In this document: positions 46,001-56,874 of the stretch, in pieces
Layout of the letters: the number at the start of each line of letters is the position of its first letter
Numbering within the stretch: position 1 is the first letter of the stretch
Origin: Monoplex corrugatus
Taxonomy: Eukaryota > Mollusca > Gastropoda > Littorinimorpha > Ranellidae
Assembly (NCBI GenBank): GCA_030674185.1
Contig: CM060315.1
Location: 92,474,756-92,538,755 of the forward strand
Reading direction: 5' to 3'
Length of the DNA: 64,000 nucleotides
The notes under the pieces: model-generated
What the model was told of the DNA's origin: nothing
The model's database searches: none
What the model saw: the letters and a program-made list of their open reading frames with translations, nothing else
Translations under genes and position numbers: made by a program

Positions 46001-46450
46001 GCTGGAATAGTGATCGACAGAACAGTTGAACAGACCACTGGGTAACTTTTGAGGTGTCTGACTTTCAGGGTGAAAGGAAAAGAACAGCCTGAAACACGGT
46101 ACGTCCAGACAAGGATACTTGCTGTATTTAACAATGAGCGTTGGGATGGAAAAGACATGTTGCCATTGCTCATGGTCCATCCACACCAAGATGTCAGATC
46201 CATTAGTGTCAAGTGTATACAAACTAAGAAGTAAACCTTGGTAGCCCTTCGCTGTTTTTGTCAGACTGATTATGATGACATGTCCAGCCGGGACAGAGAT
46301 GTCCATGGTCATGGAGAACTGTGTACCATAATTCCCTTTGGGTGTGATGAACCCTGACAACGTTGATGTCTTCACCAACAGCAGATTCTGCAGCAAAAAA
46401 ATCGTTTCCTGAAAACAAACCAGCACCGCAACAGGCACACCAACCATCAA
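43082..46450 (-). CDS. GRL101-like receptor 1: CUB-like, LDLa, C-type lectin, LDLa x4, LRR, seven-helix GPCR
   Basis: A single open frame of 1122 codons encodes a large cell-surface G-protein-coupled receptor. Segments: a beta-rich CUB-like start (about 30-130); LDLa 1 (142-173); a C-type-lectin-like domain (180-316); a Cys module with CPDGHVTHTF (347); LDLa 2-5 (402-430, 435-468, 507-543, 548-582); an LRR cap and repeats (586-780); a Cys-rich LRR C-cap (786-810); seven helices (818-1093). Conserved rhodopsin-class residues are TM2 Asp in MADFLMG, LDRF at the end of TM3 and NPFVY in TM7. The LDLa-LRR-7TM order is that of snail GRL101 and relaxin receptors; ligands are unknown. No signal peptide is clear at Met1. 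Possible acceptors at 46409 and 46388 suggest that the true N-terminus is on an upstream exon to the right. The rest of the protein is intronless, which is unusual for LGR-type genes. Confidence 0.88.
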   Translation of the reverse strand: MMVGVPVAVLVCFQETIFLLQNLLLVKTSTLSGFITPKGNYGTQFSMTMDISVPAGHVIIISLTKTAKGYQGLLLSLYTLDTNGSDILVWMDHEQWQHVFSIPTLIVKYSKYPCLDVPCFRLFFSFHPESQTPQKLPSGLFNCSVDHYSSFQHHLDCNLKSECEDGQDETEHCPFSSPDCQGLVALCNRCYKFVCIEFEVDVFEPINKYCKSLGGTLSMPRCEEDWSGIIDNITNPYRYISKSLWAGWTIRDVSFPNMYRKNVISGDRTVLHHSVLNPDVELFGNSIETHCIFIINNQPDYRNCGHIPEDISLTCEFRTNHTHHPSQAITLSRTPFPFYTHQSLMTCPDGHVTHTFLLCGSHQYDVCGQGHTSCTFSDHLLHAHDGFDSTVDCVIIVPLFTCDDDVTTLSYTLVCNFLQDCQDRSDESFCKHPPCVNMFTCTNGQCVSYDVVCDRVFHCQDESDELNCDGINSKTIDMAPVFPSPVLIDFDGINIFISTPIKFNETCPGSHYRCPGKFNDCLPVYTRCNGMYDCMDHEDEEGCNELTCPGFFRCRTSIICLHGDHLCDGWPHCPLYDDELSCDVTCPVGCLCQGHSFLCHQPFSAYLFPNLRYLDVTGTGMSLSDVSNHSYLIRLILARCSLTVLSNMKLPNLQFLDLSGNKLQHVNMTYFVGLEYLQTLSLSNNPITSLYSDPSSDNQQGALTMIDLSYTTLTVFDTKVLSKFLKLQTLNLTFSTINTVSTSGFQFTPKLMALYMEGSPVKTFPPDIFKNLFYLHVISTLNSKLCCSEILPHNFDNKFCYSPKNEISSCEDLLQSATYRLFLWLISCLSVTGNVFCFVARLCSQKKTSSSGFSVFVTNLTMADFLMGVYIAIIGVADELYRGRYLYYDDIWTSSVACKVAGFLSLLSSEVSALTIWLITLDRFIVLHFPFSTLRFERTSAAMACLLTWLIGWLVAVLPLLPVTSHWEFYSQTGICIPLPVTHKVFKGRDYSFGVLIVFNFILFVLISAGQAFIYWSVQKNALRTNTTRASRDMTIARRLITVAVTDFMCWFPIGLCGFLALAGIPMPGEVNVALAIFVMPLNSALNPFVYTFNTLAEKRKQSQEAQLLKWLESHADLLDSK

Positions 46451-46489
46451 ACCATCCTCTTAACCAACCAACTAACCAACCAATCCATT

Positions 46490-46603
46490 AATTCACCCCC
46501 CCCCCCACACACACAAAAACAAAACCTGAGAAAAAACGAGAAAGAGCGATAGAGACAGAGAGAGATTCAGAGACAGAGAGAAACAGGGACAGACAAAGCG
46601 AGG

Positions 46604-46656
<53 letters not shown>

Positions 46657-46713
46657 GGGAGAGGGAACAGAAGATACAGAGAGAGCGAGAGAGAGAAAGA
46701 GAGAAAGAGAGAA

Positions 46714-46762
<49 letters not shown>

Positions 46763-46770
46763 AGAAAATA
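46490..46770. repeat. GA microsatellite with a C run
   Basis: C runs near 46497-46506, then GAGA/AAAG repeats. It lies upstream of receptor 1. Confidence 0.95.
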
Positions 46771-47584
46771 CATCACAGGGTTGTACTAATGCCTGAACTG
46801 TGTGACGTCAGGAGTTTTTGTGAACGGTACTATTTCCTCTAGTTTCACAATTCTCATCAGCTGTAACTGTTTCCTCTGCCATGTGCCTTCAAAAGTGTTT
46901 CACTTTGTCAGCTCTTGATGAACGGGTACTTAAACAAACGATTAACATATTACGAAACAGGACGACAGGATGAGAGGACAGCAGGATCTTATTAGGCAAA
47001 GTGAACATAAAACATTGGGAAATCGTCTCAGTCGTGGCCATTCAACGCACACACGTGCAAAATTACACTGCCTTTTGAAAAGAACAACACATGATAGCAG
47101 ACATAAAAGTCCAGGAATTAAAACCTCACAGCTAAAACATCATAACCGTCACAGACGAAGATGGGTTAAGATTCGATCTGGATCTTGTCCCCTTTTAAGT
47201 TGAGACAGTCGGTTTGTTTAGCTGGTTTCTGGTATGCATCACTTGGCGTACATGCACACTCAGCTTGTGCTCCATAAATTGCTGCCTGTATGTGTGTGGA
47301 TATGTTGGTGTGTATGTGCGTATGTGTGTGGTTATGTGTATGTACGTACGTGTGTGGACATCCTCACAGAGCTATGTTGTACATTGTCATTGTCATTTTA
47401 CATGCGATTCTCAGGTACCTCGTGGATTTAGTGTCCTATCTGTATTGCATGAATTCAGCTCTAGAGGTTTATGCCTACACAAGTTACACTGGATCGGATC
47501 AGAGCAGAGTCAGACCGCTTGTTCACAAGTGATAGTCATTCACCAGCTAGTCTGACAGAAAGCCGCGGTTGTAGTTACTGTTAC
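46771..47584. other. unique sequence, possible upstream region or first exon of receptor 1
   Basis: No coding exon could be identified with confidence. A short TATG/TGTG-rich stretch lies at 47290-47350. Confidence 0.4.
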
Positions 47585-47660
47585 TGTTATTTTTGTTTAA
47601 AGCCCAGCCGACTGCGTAGAGCCATCTCAGGGCTATAACCCATTTCAAAACATGCGGCAC
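47585..47660 (-). mobile_element. SINE-like element, 3' fragment (copy 7)
   Basis: The reverse complement of the conserved terminus, TTTAAAGCCCAGCCGACTGC, is followed by GTAGAGCCATCTCAGGGCTA. Confidence 0.75.
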
Positions 47661-47999
47661 ATTGATGGATGATCCTGTCTACAGCAAGATCCCCCAGTCC
47701 CTCAAGGACCACAACTATATATATAGGAGCTCATGATGACCAGTGAAATAAGATGTTCTTGGAGCTTGAAACAACCAGAACCTGGCATTGGTACTGAACG
47801 AGAGAGCGAGAAGGAGCTGTTGTTTTAGTGCCAGTGCCTCCACAACGAAAATGAATCATGAAATATTGATTTGATTACAATTTTCTTCGGAGCACGTAGA
47901 ACACTTAGAACAGCAAAATTGATCTCATGAAGAGTCGACCATCACTGGACAGAAGTTAGAATTGAACTTCAACAAACTATGGGTAAGTTCTCAATCAAG
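47661..47999. other. unique sequence, nothing recognised
   Basis: It lies between a SINE-like fragment and a minisatellite in the inter-receptor region. Confidence 0.5.
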
Positions 48000-48650
48000 T
48001 GATTGCCATGCACACAACAGACAGAACCAATCACAGCCAGCACTGGTCCTGGTGAAGGCCTCACACAGAGGTTGACATGTAGATACACAACAGACAGAAC
48101 CAATCACAGCCAGCACTGTTCTGGAGAAGGCCTCACACAGAGGTTGACATGTAGATACACAACAGACAGAACCAATCACAGCCAGCACTGGTTCTGGTGA
48201 AGGCCTCACACAGAGGTTGACATGTAGATACACAACAGACATAGCCAAACACACAGCCAGCACTGGTCCTGGTGAAGGCCTCACACAGAGGTTGACATGT
48301 AGATACACAACAGACAGAACCAATCACAGCCAGCACTGGTTCTGGAGAAGGCCTCACACAGAGGTTGACATGTAGATACACAACAGACAGAACCAATCAC
48401 AGCCAGCACTGGTTCTGGTGAAGGCCTCACACAGAGGTTGACATGTAGATACACAACAGACATAGCCAAACACACAGCCAGCACTGGTCCTGGTGAAGGC
48501 CTCACACAGAGGTTGACATGTAGATACACAACAGACACAGCCAAACACACAGCCAGCACTGGTCCTGGTGAAGGCCTCACACAGAGGTTGACATGTAGAT
48601 ACACAACAGACACAGCCAAACACAGCCAAGTGTGGTCCTGAGAAAGGCCT
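48000..48650. repeat. 72-75 bp minisatellite, about 9 units
   Basis: Units contain AAGGCCTCACACAGAGGTTG, ACATGTAGATACACAACAGA and either CAGAACCAATCACAG or CATAGCCAAACACACAG. The array lies just downstream of the receptor 2 stop. Confidence 0.95.
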
Positions 48651-48728
48651 CACGAAATAAGTTGATAAAAAATATGTAAACGACAGCTCTGCATGGCTAC
48701 GAAAAATGGACTGGGTATATTGGTCAAG

Positions 48729-51700
48729 TCATTTTACAATTTCCTTGATGGACTGTTTTTTCTCTGATATCAAATGTCGTGATTTTAACACTTGTAACAG
48801 TCTGTCTTCCCGTTGTTGTTGTCGTCGCTGTGTTACAACAGTCCACATGTACAGCAGTGGGTTGAGTGCACAGTTCAGTGGTAGCAAGAACACAACCATG
48901 GTGACATGAGTCTTGTCTGAGGCACCACCGCCATCTAAGGTCATCATAGTGGTCAGACCAAGACAGAACCAGCACACAGCATCTGTTACAGCCACTTTTA
49001 TCAACAGGTGGACTGAATAATAAATCAATTTCTTTGTGGGATCCATTAGGATTGGATGGATGGGTGTTCTTCTATAAATGATCAGTTGTCCAACAACCAC
49101 TATGGAGCACAGGATACAGTTAAACACGACAGTGACTGTGAACCACCTGAACCCTTCTTTAGAGTTACTATCAAACAGAGCCAGACGACACAGACCAGAC
49201 TGGCCATCAAGGCCCCAGTGTGACAGTCCAGGAAGAAAAGGAATCACAGACAACAAAAGTCCAACACACCATGACACTGCACAAGCTGCAGCTGTCAGAC
49301 GTCTGTTGAATGTCCACGTAGTTAAGGGGAAACAAAGGACAATGATGTGATCCAATGTCATGAACCAGAGGATCAGAACTGACACCTCACTGGACAGAAG
49401 AGAAAGAAAACCAGCAATCTTGCAAGTTACACTGCTGGTCCATGTCTTTTCAAAGAAGATATAGTTTCCATGGAATATTTCATTGGCGACTGTAACCATG
49501 CTGACATGGATTCCCATGCATATTTTAGCCATCTGTAAATGGGCAATGAACGTGATGAAAGTAGGCCTACTTTCAAATCTATTTTTTTCCACGAATGCTG
49601 CCATCAAACCAACCAAGTTCCCTAGAGCAGAGAACGTACTAAGTAACCAAAAGAACAGCCTGTATAGTTCAGTTGGTAGCAAGTACTCGCAGGAAACAAA
49701 CATGGGTTGTGGGGATACACACCGTACTGTGTGTGAATGGTTTAAAAGTAATTTCCTGCAACAAAGCCGATAATTTGAGGAGAAGATGCTTTTCAAATGA
49801 TTCCACAATGACAACGCATCCAAGGGAAAATTGATCACCGGATTTCCCTTGACATCTAGTTCAGTCAGTTGTGGAATCCATCGGACTGCTCTTGGCTTGA
49901 TTGTTTGAAGGCCAGAAAATGATATATCCAAATATGTGACTTGGGGAAAGTACATGGGCAGCTTACTGTTAAGTATCTGGACACGTGTTCTTGAAGCATC
50001 TATTTTTGCTAGAGCATAATGAAACAGAAAATATGGCTTACCACTTAATAACGTCAGAGGGTTGTTTCCTAAAAACAAAGTTCTTAAATTCCATAGCTCA
50101 AGAAAAACAATCCTATCCACAGTTCTGAGATGGTTGTGGGTTAAATCAAGGTACTGTAGATTGCGAAGCTTGACACTTGATATATTGACGAGAGAACAAT
50201 AGGAAAGACGCAGATGAGTGAGGTATATGTTGTTAGTGAAATCAGTCAGCGTCATTCCTGAGCCCATGGCATCCATGTAGCGAAGCTGAGGAAAGAGGTC
50301 AGCACAGGAAACTCTGGGACATAAGAAAGAGTGACCTTGACATTGACAGCCATCAGGACACATCATGTCACACAGCCATTCATCATCACGCTGTGGACAC
50401 TGACCCCAGCCATCACACAGATGATCTCCATGAACACAAACTTTAGAATCACGACACCGGTAAAAACCAGGACAGGTGAATGTCTCACAATCTTGTTCAT
50501 CCTCACCATATGTACAGTCAGAAAATCCGTTACATCGAGTGTAGACAGGAGACAGTACAACCAGTCTTCTGTACACCAGTAATGAGTGTCAGGACATGAA
50601 TAATGAGATATCAGCTGCTGAGTAAAGTAACCTGTACCATCCAGGTTGATGAAAACTCGATGATTTTTGTTGGCCTCTGTGTGGTACCAGTAGTGGCTGC
50701 TGCAGCTGACCTCATCAGAGTCATCCAGACAATCTGCGTGGTCATCACAACGCTGGCTGTCCAGCACACATTGACCATTGGTGCACAAAAAACCACTGCA
50801 TGAAGGATGTTGACAGAATGACTCATCACTGTGATCTGGACAGTCGTGTCTGAAGTCACACACCAGGGTGTAAGGCAGTGTTGTCATGTCATCATCACAG
50901 ACAAACATGCCAATGTTATAACCAGTGTGCTTACCAGAAACAAACTGTGTGTCTGTGCTCTTAGTGCTCATGTTCCAGAACATGCATGATTTTGTATACA
51001 TCATTTGTCCACAGCGAACTTGAAGATCACAGGACAAAACTGTATGTGTCACGTGACCTTCTGCACAATATGATAACGTCTGATGCGTCTGTATCAAAAG
51101 GGACAGGGCTGGGTCTAAAACAGGGAACTCAACTGTTTGAACAGAATACAGGTTTTGTGACTGTGATGTCACTTGACAAACTATACCATCTGAAAGGGGC
51201 ATAAAATGGCAGGCTCGCGCGTCCAAAGACTGATTCCAAATGTTGGTTCCGGGACTGTATGGTTCCACAACAAGATGAACAAGGTTGTAGATCAGGGTGT
51301 TGTCAAACCAGTGACGGAATTTCCTGTACATAAAAGTCACAGACTTCCAGCCACTTGAATAACATGACAGCACTTCAAAGTCGTCACGATGATTAAAGAT
51401 CTGCATAAAATCGATTTGTTCCTGTCTGGTTTTGACTGAAGCCAGCCTTCCGCCCATCTTCTGACACTCATATGCTGCCCGTGCATGAGGCAGAAAAACA
51501 TCTAGTTTAATGTATGCAAAACATTTGTTACGTGAAGCCACCAAACCCTGACAACCAGGACTGCTGAAGGGACAGTGTTCTGTTTCATCCTGTCCATCTT
51601 CACACTCTGACTTCAGGTTACAGTCCAGGTGGTGCTGAAAGCTGGAGTAGTAATCGACAGAACAGTTGAACAAACTGCTGGGTAATTGATGGGGTTTAAC

Positions 51701-52492
51701 TGTTTCTGGGTGAAAAGAAAATATTATTTTAAGACTAACGCTTTTACCCAACTGTATGTGGTCTAGACTGCTGACATGAATTTGAATATGTTCTGTATGG
51801 AAAATGCGAGGTGATGAGTTATTATCACCACACACACGCAGGACACTTTGACGTGTGTCTGGCTGTGTATACATCAAGTCTGCGTACGTTTTAGGTTTGT
51901 AGTCTTTGTACGATGTTCCCTGAAAACTGAGCATGATGACACAGTCATGGGGGCGCTGTAATTCTTCCCAGATGTCATGAGAAGCTCTCTTTGAGAAACT
52001 CTGGCGTGGTAATATCATGTACCCTGAACAGGGTGACGTAGATACTTTAACAAAACTGTGATCTTCAATGGCCTGTATATGTAGTCTGACTAAAGACTTG
52101 TTAAAGTGCACAAAAGACATGCGGTTTCTCGATGATTCAACGTAATCTTCTTCCATGGAATGAGATTCGCATCCTATTCTCCATCCGCCTATCACAGTTT
52201 CCCATGTATAAGAGCCACACCAGTATTCCAATCGTTGGACGTGAGCCCGCACTAACATACCCTGTGGTAACACTACATACAGAAGACAGAAATCAGTGAA
52301 CTCATCACACATCCCATACACCACTCTCTGGTGTGTCATAAAGCCAGACAATGTCCATTTCTTGCAGTCTGACACGTTGGCCTGTAGGACTGTGAAATCT
52401 GTATAGTTCTGATTGATGATGTAGTCTACACCCGGACACAGATCACTGATGTTGAGTGGATCAGGAGTGATGATGGTGCTGGTGCTGTTCAT
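48729..52492 (-). CDS. GRL101-like receptor 2, paralogue of receptor 1, one frame break
   Basis: Two overlapping frames (52492-50363 and 50576-48729) form one protein of about 1,250 residues. The break is a one-base loss near 50550, inside LDLa 4, where receptor 1 reads CLPVYTRCNG. Domains follow receptor 1: a longer CUB-like N-terminus (about 40-260), LDLa 1 (275-307), a clear C-type lectin start (KCFAYIKLDVF, ECQKMGGRLASV, 323-352), the Cys module (about 475-490), LDLa 2-5, LRRs and seven helices. Two conserved GPCR positions differ: TM2 reads MAKICMG where receptor 1 has MADFLMG, and TM3 ends LDHII where receptor 1 has LDRFI. The NPLLY motif of TM7 is kept. The gene may be an early pseudogene, a receptor with altered coupling, or intact with an assembly error. 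Met at 52492 lacks a signal peptide, so an upstream exon is likely. Confidence 0.8.
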
Positions 52493-52915
52493 ATTGCTCT
52501 GATGATAATGTTCATGTTGATGATGGCGGCGATGGTGATGATGACGATTGCAGTATTAATATAATAACAATATTAAAGTAATAAGAATAAACAGATAATG
52601 ATAACAAAAGGATAAGTATAATAATCTGTTCATAATTATAATGATGATGATAATAGTTATAATAGTACTAATAACAACAACACTAATACTTATTATGATA
52701 ATGATATTACTGATAATACCGATCACAATAATGATTGATGATGATATTACTACTACTTCTAGTGATAATTAATAATTGTAGTATTCGTACGGCCCCAAAT
52801 CTTGACAGTTCAAATCAAAGCGCACTCACGCACTAGATACATGCATGCAATCAACGCTACTACCTTATATGTATAATATATATATATTTATATATGTAAG
52901 ACCTACACAAATTGA
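52493..52915. other. AT-rich sequence with (ATA/ATG)n and (TA)n
   Basis: The left part is simple trinucleotide-like sequence. From about 52780 it is the 3' UTR of the LINE on the minus strand (GTCAAGATTTGG on the minus strand near 52805). Confidence 0.6.
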
Positions 52916-54190
52916 GGGAAAGAAGTAGTTACAGAATTCATCGTTGGGAAAAGAGGTGGGTTATTACACTGGATGTAAAGGCAGAAAGGGTAGGGCGAAT
53001 GAAGAGTGGAAGTCTGTTCCAGGCAGACAGTCCTGAGACAGCAAAAGAATGCTGGTCAACAGTTGATAGTTTACATCTAGGGACTTGAAGAGAAAGAGTG
53101 TCTGAAGCTGAACGCAAGGTGAGACTTGGCGTATGAATATTGATGTTGTCGCAAAGATATGATGGAGCGGACTGGTGAATAATTTTGTAGCACAATGTGT
53201 CCGGCTTACGTTCAGTTCTTTTTTAAGACAGGCAACCAGTGCAGAGAGCAAAGGAGAGGACTGACATGATCAAACTTTTTCTTTCTGGGGACAAGATGAG
53301 CAGCTGAGTTTTGTATGCGTTGCAGAGAGAGGAGAGAACAAGCTGGCAATCCAGTAATGAGAGATGTCACAAGCTTAGATGCAACCTCGGTTGAAAGATA
53401 TTTTCGAATGTAACCGATACGCCAAATCTGATAGTAGCATGGTTGGCAGGTCTGGGTCAGAAACTTGTGCATAGAAAGTGTTGTCCAGGGTCACACCAGG
53501 TTCTTGACAGAATCAGAGAAGGATGATGTCGTCACCTAGATGGATGGTATTCAGTGTGATAGAGGCAACTTTGGTTTTGGTGCCTTCGAGCATGGCTTCA
53601 GTTTTATCCCCATTTAACTGTAATTTATTTTGTGTCATCCAGTTCTGGATATCAAGTAGAAGCTGGATCTTCTGAGAAAATAAGTAAAGCGATATTTCAG
53701 GGGTGGTGCTATTCTGAAGTTGTGAATCATCTGCATAAAATTGATGTTTCATTTCATGCCAGTTGATGATGTTGGCCAGGGATGAGGTAAAAAGGATGAA
53801 CAGGACAGGGCCTGACACAGAACCCTGAGGAACTCCGCAAGAAAGCCAAACAGGCTCAGACTGATTTCCGCTGACAACAACTGACTGAAAGCGATCAGAC
53901 AGACAGGAGGAAAACCAAGAAAGAGCAATGACATGAATTCTGAAAGTGTGTTCAAGATGGAAGATAAGGATGGAGTGGTCAATAGTATCAAAGGCAGCAG
54001 ATAGAGCACTGTTAAAGTAGAAACCACTAGAGATAAAACACCTGGTAAAGTCATTCTTTTCAGTCATGGGATAGAAAACCACCACACACAGGAAAATGTT
54101 TATAACGGAACACAGTACACGCCTGCTGAGATTAAAAACAAACTGTATAAATGAACTGAAAGGAAAATTGAAAGAACTGAAGAGCACGTG
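52780..54190 (-). pseudogene. CR1/L2-like LINE, 5' truncated and frameshifted
   Basis: Three consecutive minus-strand pieces give a CR1-group polymerase. Piece one has AAFDTIDHSILIFHLEHTF (motif A), CGVPQGSVSGPVLF (motif B) and catalytic FYADDSQLQ (54187-53513). Piece two has YLSTEVASKLVTSL and LQRIQNSAAHLV (53472-53212). Piece three is the C-terminal IIHQSAPSYLCD to AWNRLPLF and THLFSQR (53195-52938). The 3' UTR shares GTGCGTGAGTGCGCTTTGAT with the fragment at 19155-19440. Endonuclease and N-terminal RT motifs are absent. The frame changes make it non-functional. Confidence 0.85.
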
Positions 54191-54655
54191 GCGTTTGATG
54201 TTAGCAACTGGGATGCAGGGTGTTTGTGAGGGTCTTTACAATCAATAGGAAGGGAACACAGCGTCGTATTATTGACTCCCTGACGATAAATCAAGTAACG
54301 TGTCAGTAAACGGAATATTCCTGTTACTGCTCCTACTACAACCTGTTCATCGACATAAATCATTGGATAATTCTCTGTTCACCACGGTACTGTGTTATTG
54401 GATAATTCTCTGCTCACCACGGTGCTGTGTGTTAGTCTGTTCGTCACTGTAACCAACACCCCATGACATGGATCATCAGTGTTCACTGTAGGCCTACTAC
54501 CGGTATTTTATTTGAAACACTTTCTTGTGATTTATGGCATGGTTCCAGATTGAAGTAATGACTTCTGTTTTCAGAGACAGAGGGCGGACGGTGGAAGGGA
54601 CAGTGGGTGTAGCACATGTTTACATAGAAAATGAATCATATGCATTTGTGATTGG
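54191..54655. other. unique sequence, no gene seen
   Basis: A 45 bp imperfect duplication with GGATAATTCTCTGTTCACCA (54364 and 54400) is the only notable structure. Confidence 0.5.
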
Positions 54656-54682
54656 TAAAATGTGTGTGTGTGTGTGTGTATG

Positions 54683-54736
<54 letters not shown>

Positions 54737-54798
54737 ATTGTGTGTGTGTGTGTGTGTGTGTACGTTGAGTGTGTGTATGTGTGTGTGTGTGTGTACGT

Positions 54799-54865
<67 letters not shown>

Positions 54866-54866
54866 A
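54656..54866. repeat. GT microsatellite
   Basis: GT runs with GTACGTTG and GTACATTG interruptions. Confidence 0.97.
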
Positions 54867-55254
54867 TTCGTGTATACAACCAATGCTTTTATAAATTCTG
54901 TCAGAGAGGGTGAAACGTCACAGCACAACCAACACAGCACTGCTAGATCACTTGATGTTGTTTCGCTCGCTTGTCAAATTCTTGTGGTCAATCAAATCAC
55001 TTTCTTTGTCAAGTCTGTTAAACGAACCTCGATTCGTTATACTCTCGATAATTTTGTTTGTTTCAGTGTTTGATAATTTGTTTGTTTTGTTTCATCTTTG
55101 AGAAGTAGAATTATAGCAGAAAGACATTTCTATGCAAAGAAGAGTGCTTCAAACTGTGTATTGATTCTTCAAAAACATGTTTGAATGGTTGGCTCACGTT
55201 GAAATGAAGACAAGCGCTGTAGTTATACCGAAACAAGTTTTGCATCCAATATGC
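54867..55254. other. unique sequence, nothing recognised
   Basis: Only short frames are present. Confidence 0.5.
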
Positions 55255-56505
55255 ATAGGTGTGACAACTTTCTGGCATAACTTTACTGGCATGATAATTT
55301 TACTGATATGATTACTGGTATAACTTTACTGACATGATAACTTTACTGACATGATAATTTTACTGGCATAATAACATTACTGGTATAATAATGTTAATGG
55401 TATGATTACTGGTATAACTTTACTGACATGATAATTTTACTGGCATAATAATATTACTGGCATAATAACGTTACTGGTATGATTACTAGTATAACTTTAC
55501 TGGCATAATAACGTTACTGGCATGATAACTTTACTGGCATAATAACGTTACTGGCATGATAACATTACTGGCATAATAACGTTACTGACATGATAACTTT
55601 ACTGGCATAATAACGTTACTGGCATGATAACATTACTGGTATGATTACTGGTATAACTTTACTGACATAACTTTACTGACATAACGTCACTGCCATGATA
55701 ATTTTACTGACATGATAATTTTACTGACATAACGTTACTGACATGATAACTTTACTGACATAACGTTACTGCCATGATAACTTTACTGGCATGATAAATT
55801 TACTGGCATGATAACTTGACTGGCATGATGACGTTACTGGCATGATAACGTTACTGGCATAACGTTACTGGCATGATAACTTTACTGGCACACCGTTACT
55901 GGCATAACGTTACTGGCATAACTTTACTGACACACCGTTACTGGCATGATAGCCTTACTAGCATGAAGATGTTACTGGCATGATAACGTTACTGGTATGG
56001 TAACTTTACTGGCATGATAACTTTACTGGTATGGTAACTTTACTGGCATGATAACGTTACTGGTATGGTAACTTTACTGGCATGATAACGTTACTGGTAT
56101 GGTAACTTTACTGGTATGGTAACTTTACTGGCATGATAACGTTACTGGTATGGTAACTTTACTGGTATGGTAACTTTACTGGCATGATAACGTTACTGGT
56201 ATGGTAACTTTACTGGCATGATAACGTTACTGGTATGGTAACTTTACTGGTATGGTAACTTTACTGGTATGGTAACTTTACTGGTATGGTAACTTTACTG
56301 GTATGGTAACTTTACTGGCATGATAAAGTTACTGGTATGATAAAGTTACTGGTATGGTAACTTTACTGGTATGGTAACTTTACTGGTATGGTAACTTTAC
56401 TGGTATGGTAACTTTACTGGTATGGTAACTTTACTGGTATGGTAACTTTACTGGCATGATAACGTTACTGGTATGGTAACTTTACTGGTATGATAACTTT
56501 ACTGA
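55255..56505. repeat. 17-18 bp minisatellite, about 70 units
   Basis: Units read ACTGGTATGGTAACTTT or ACTGGCATGATAACGTT. The left third is mixed; the right half is dominated by the GGTATGGTAAC form. Confidence 0.97.
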
Positions 56506-56870
56506 GGTAAACACGTGGGCTGAACTAATCGAGTGTTGCTAAAATGTCCACTAATTTGCCATCTAAACGTTGTCTTTGCACATGATTCTTTCTGTAGTTA
56601 AAAAGGTGTGTCGTAGGCCCTACATGAAATACGACGTAAACTTACAGAACCAACTTGACAACACCCTGCTCCTGGCCGTCATCGCTGTAACACCGTTTTC
56701 ACACAACAACAGCTGTCCTGATTCTGTTTTGTGTGCCAGGTATTTTTGCCATTTAAATGTTCAGTTTTATGCATGGCATGTGTATCTGATTTCTAACTTG
56801 TAAAAACAAAAATATTATAATGCTACCAATTTTGAAGAACAAGGTCTCCCAACAGTGTAAAAATCGCTAC
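56506..56870. other. unique sequence, no gene seen
   Basis: A 77-codon open frame at 56570 has no recognisable domain. Confidence 0.5.
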
Positions 56871-56874
56871 TCAC

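Noticed and set aside
45052..46418. Short frames overlapping the receptor 1 ectodomain on both strands
   Set aside because: Alternative-frame shadows of a strong 1122-codon frame with clear domains.
47991..48653. Overlapping Cys-rich minus frames (VVYLHVNLCVRPSP)
   Set aside because: Translations of the 72-75 bp minisatellite.
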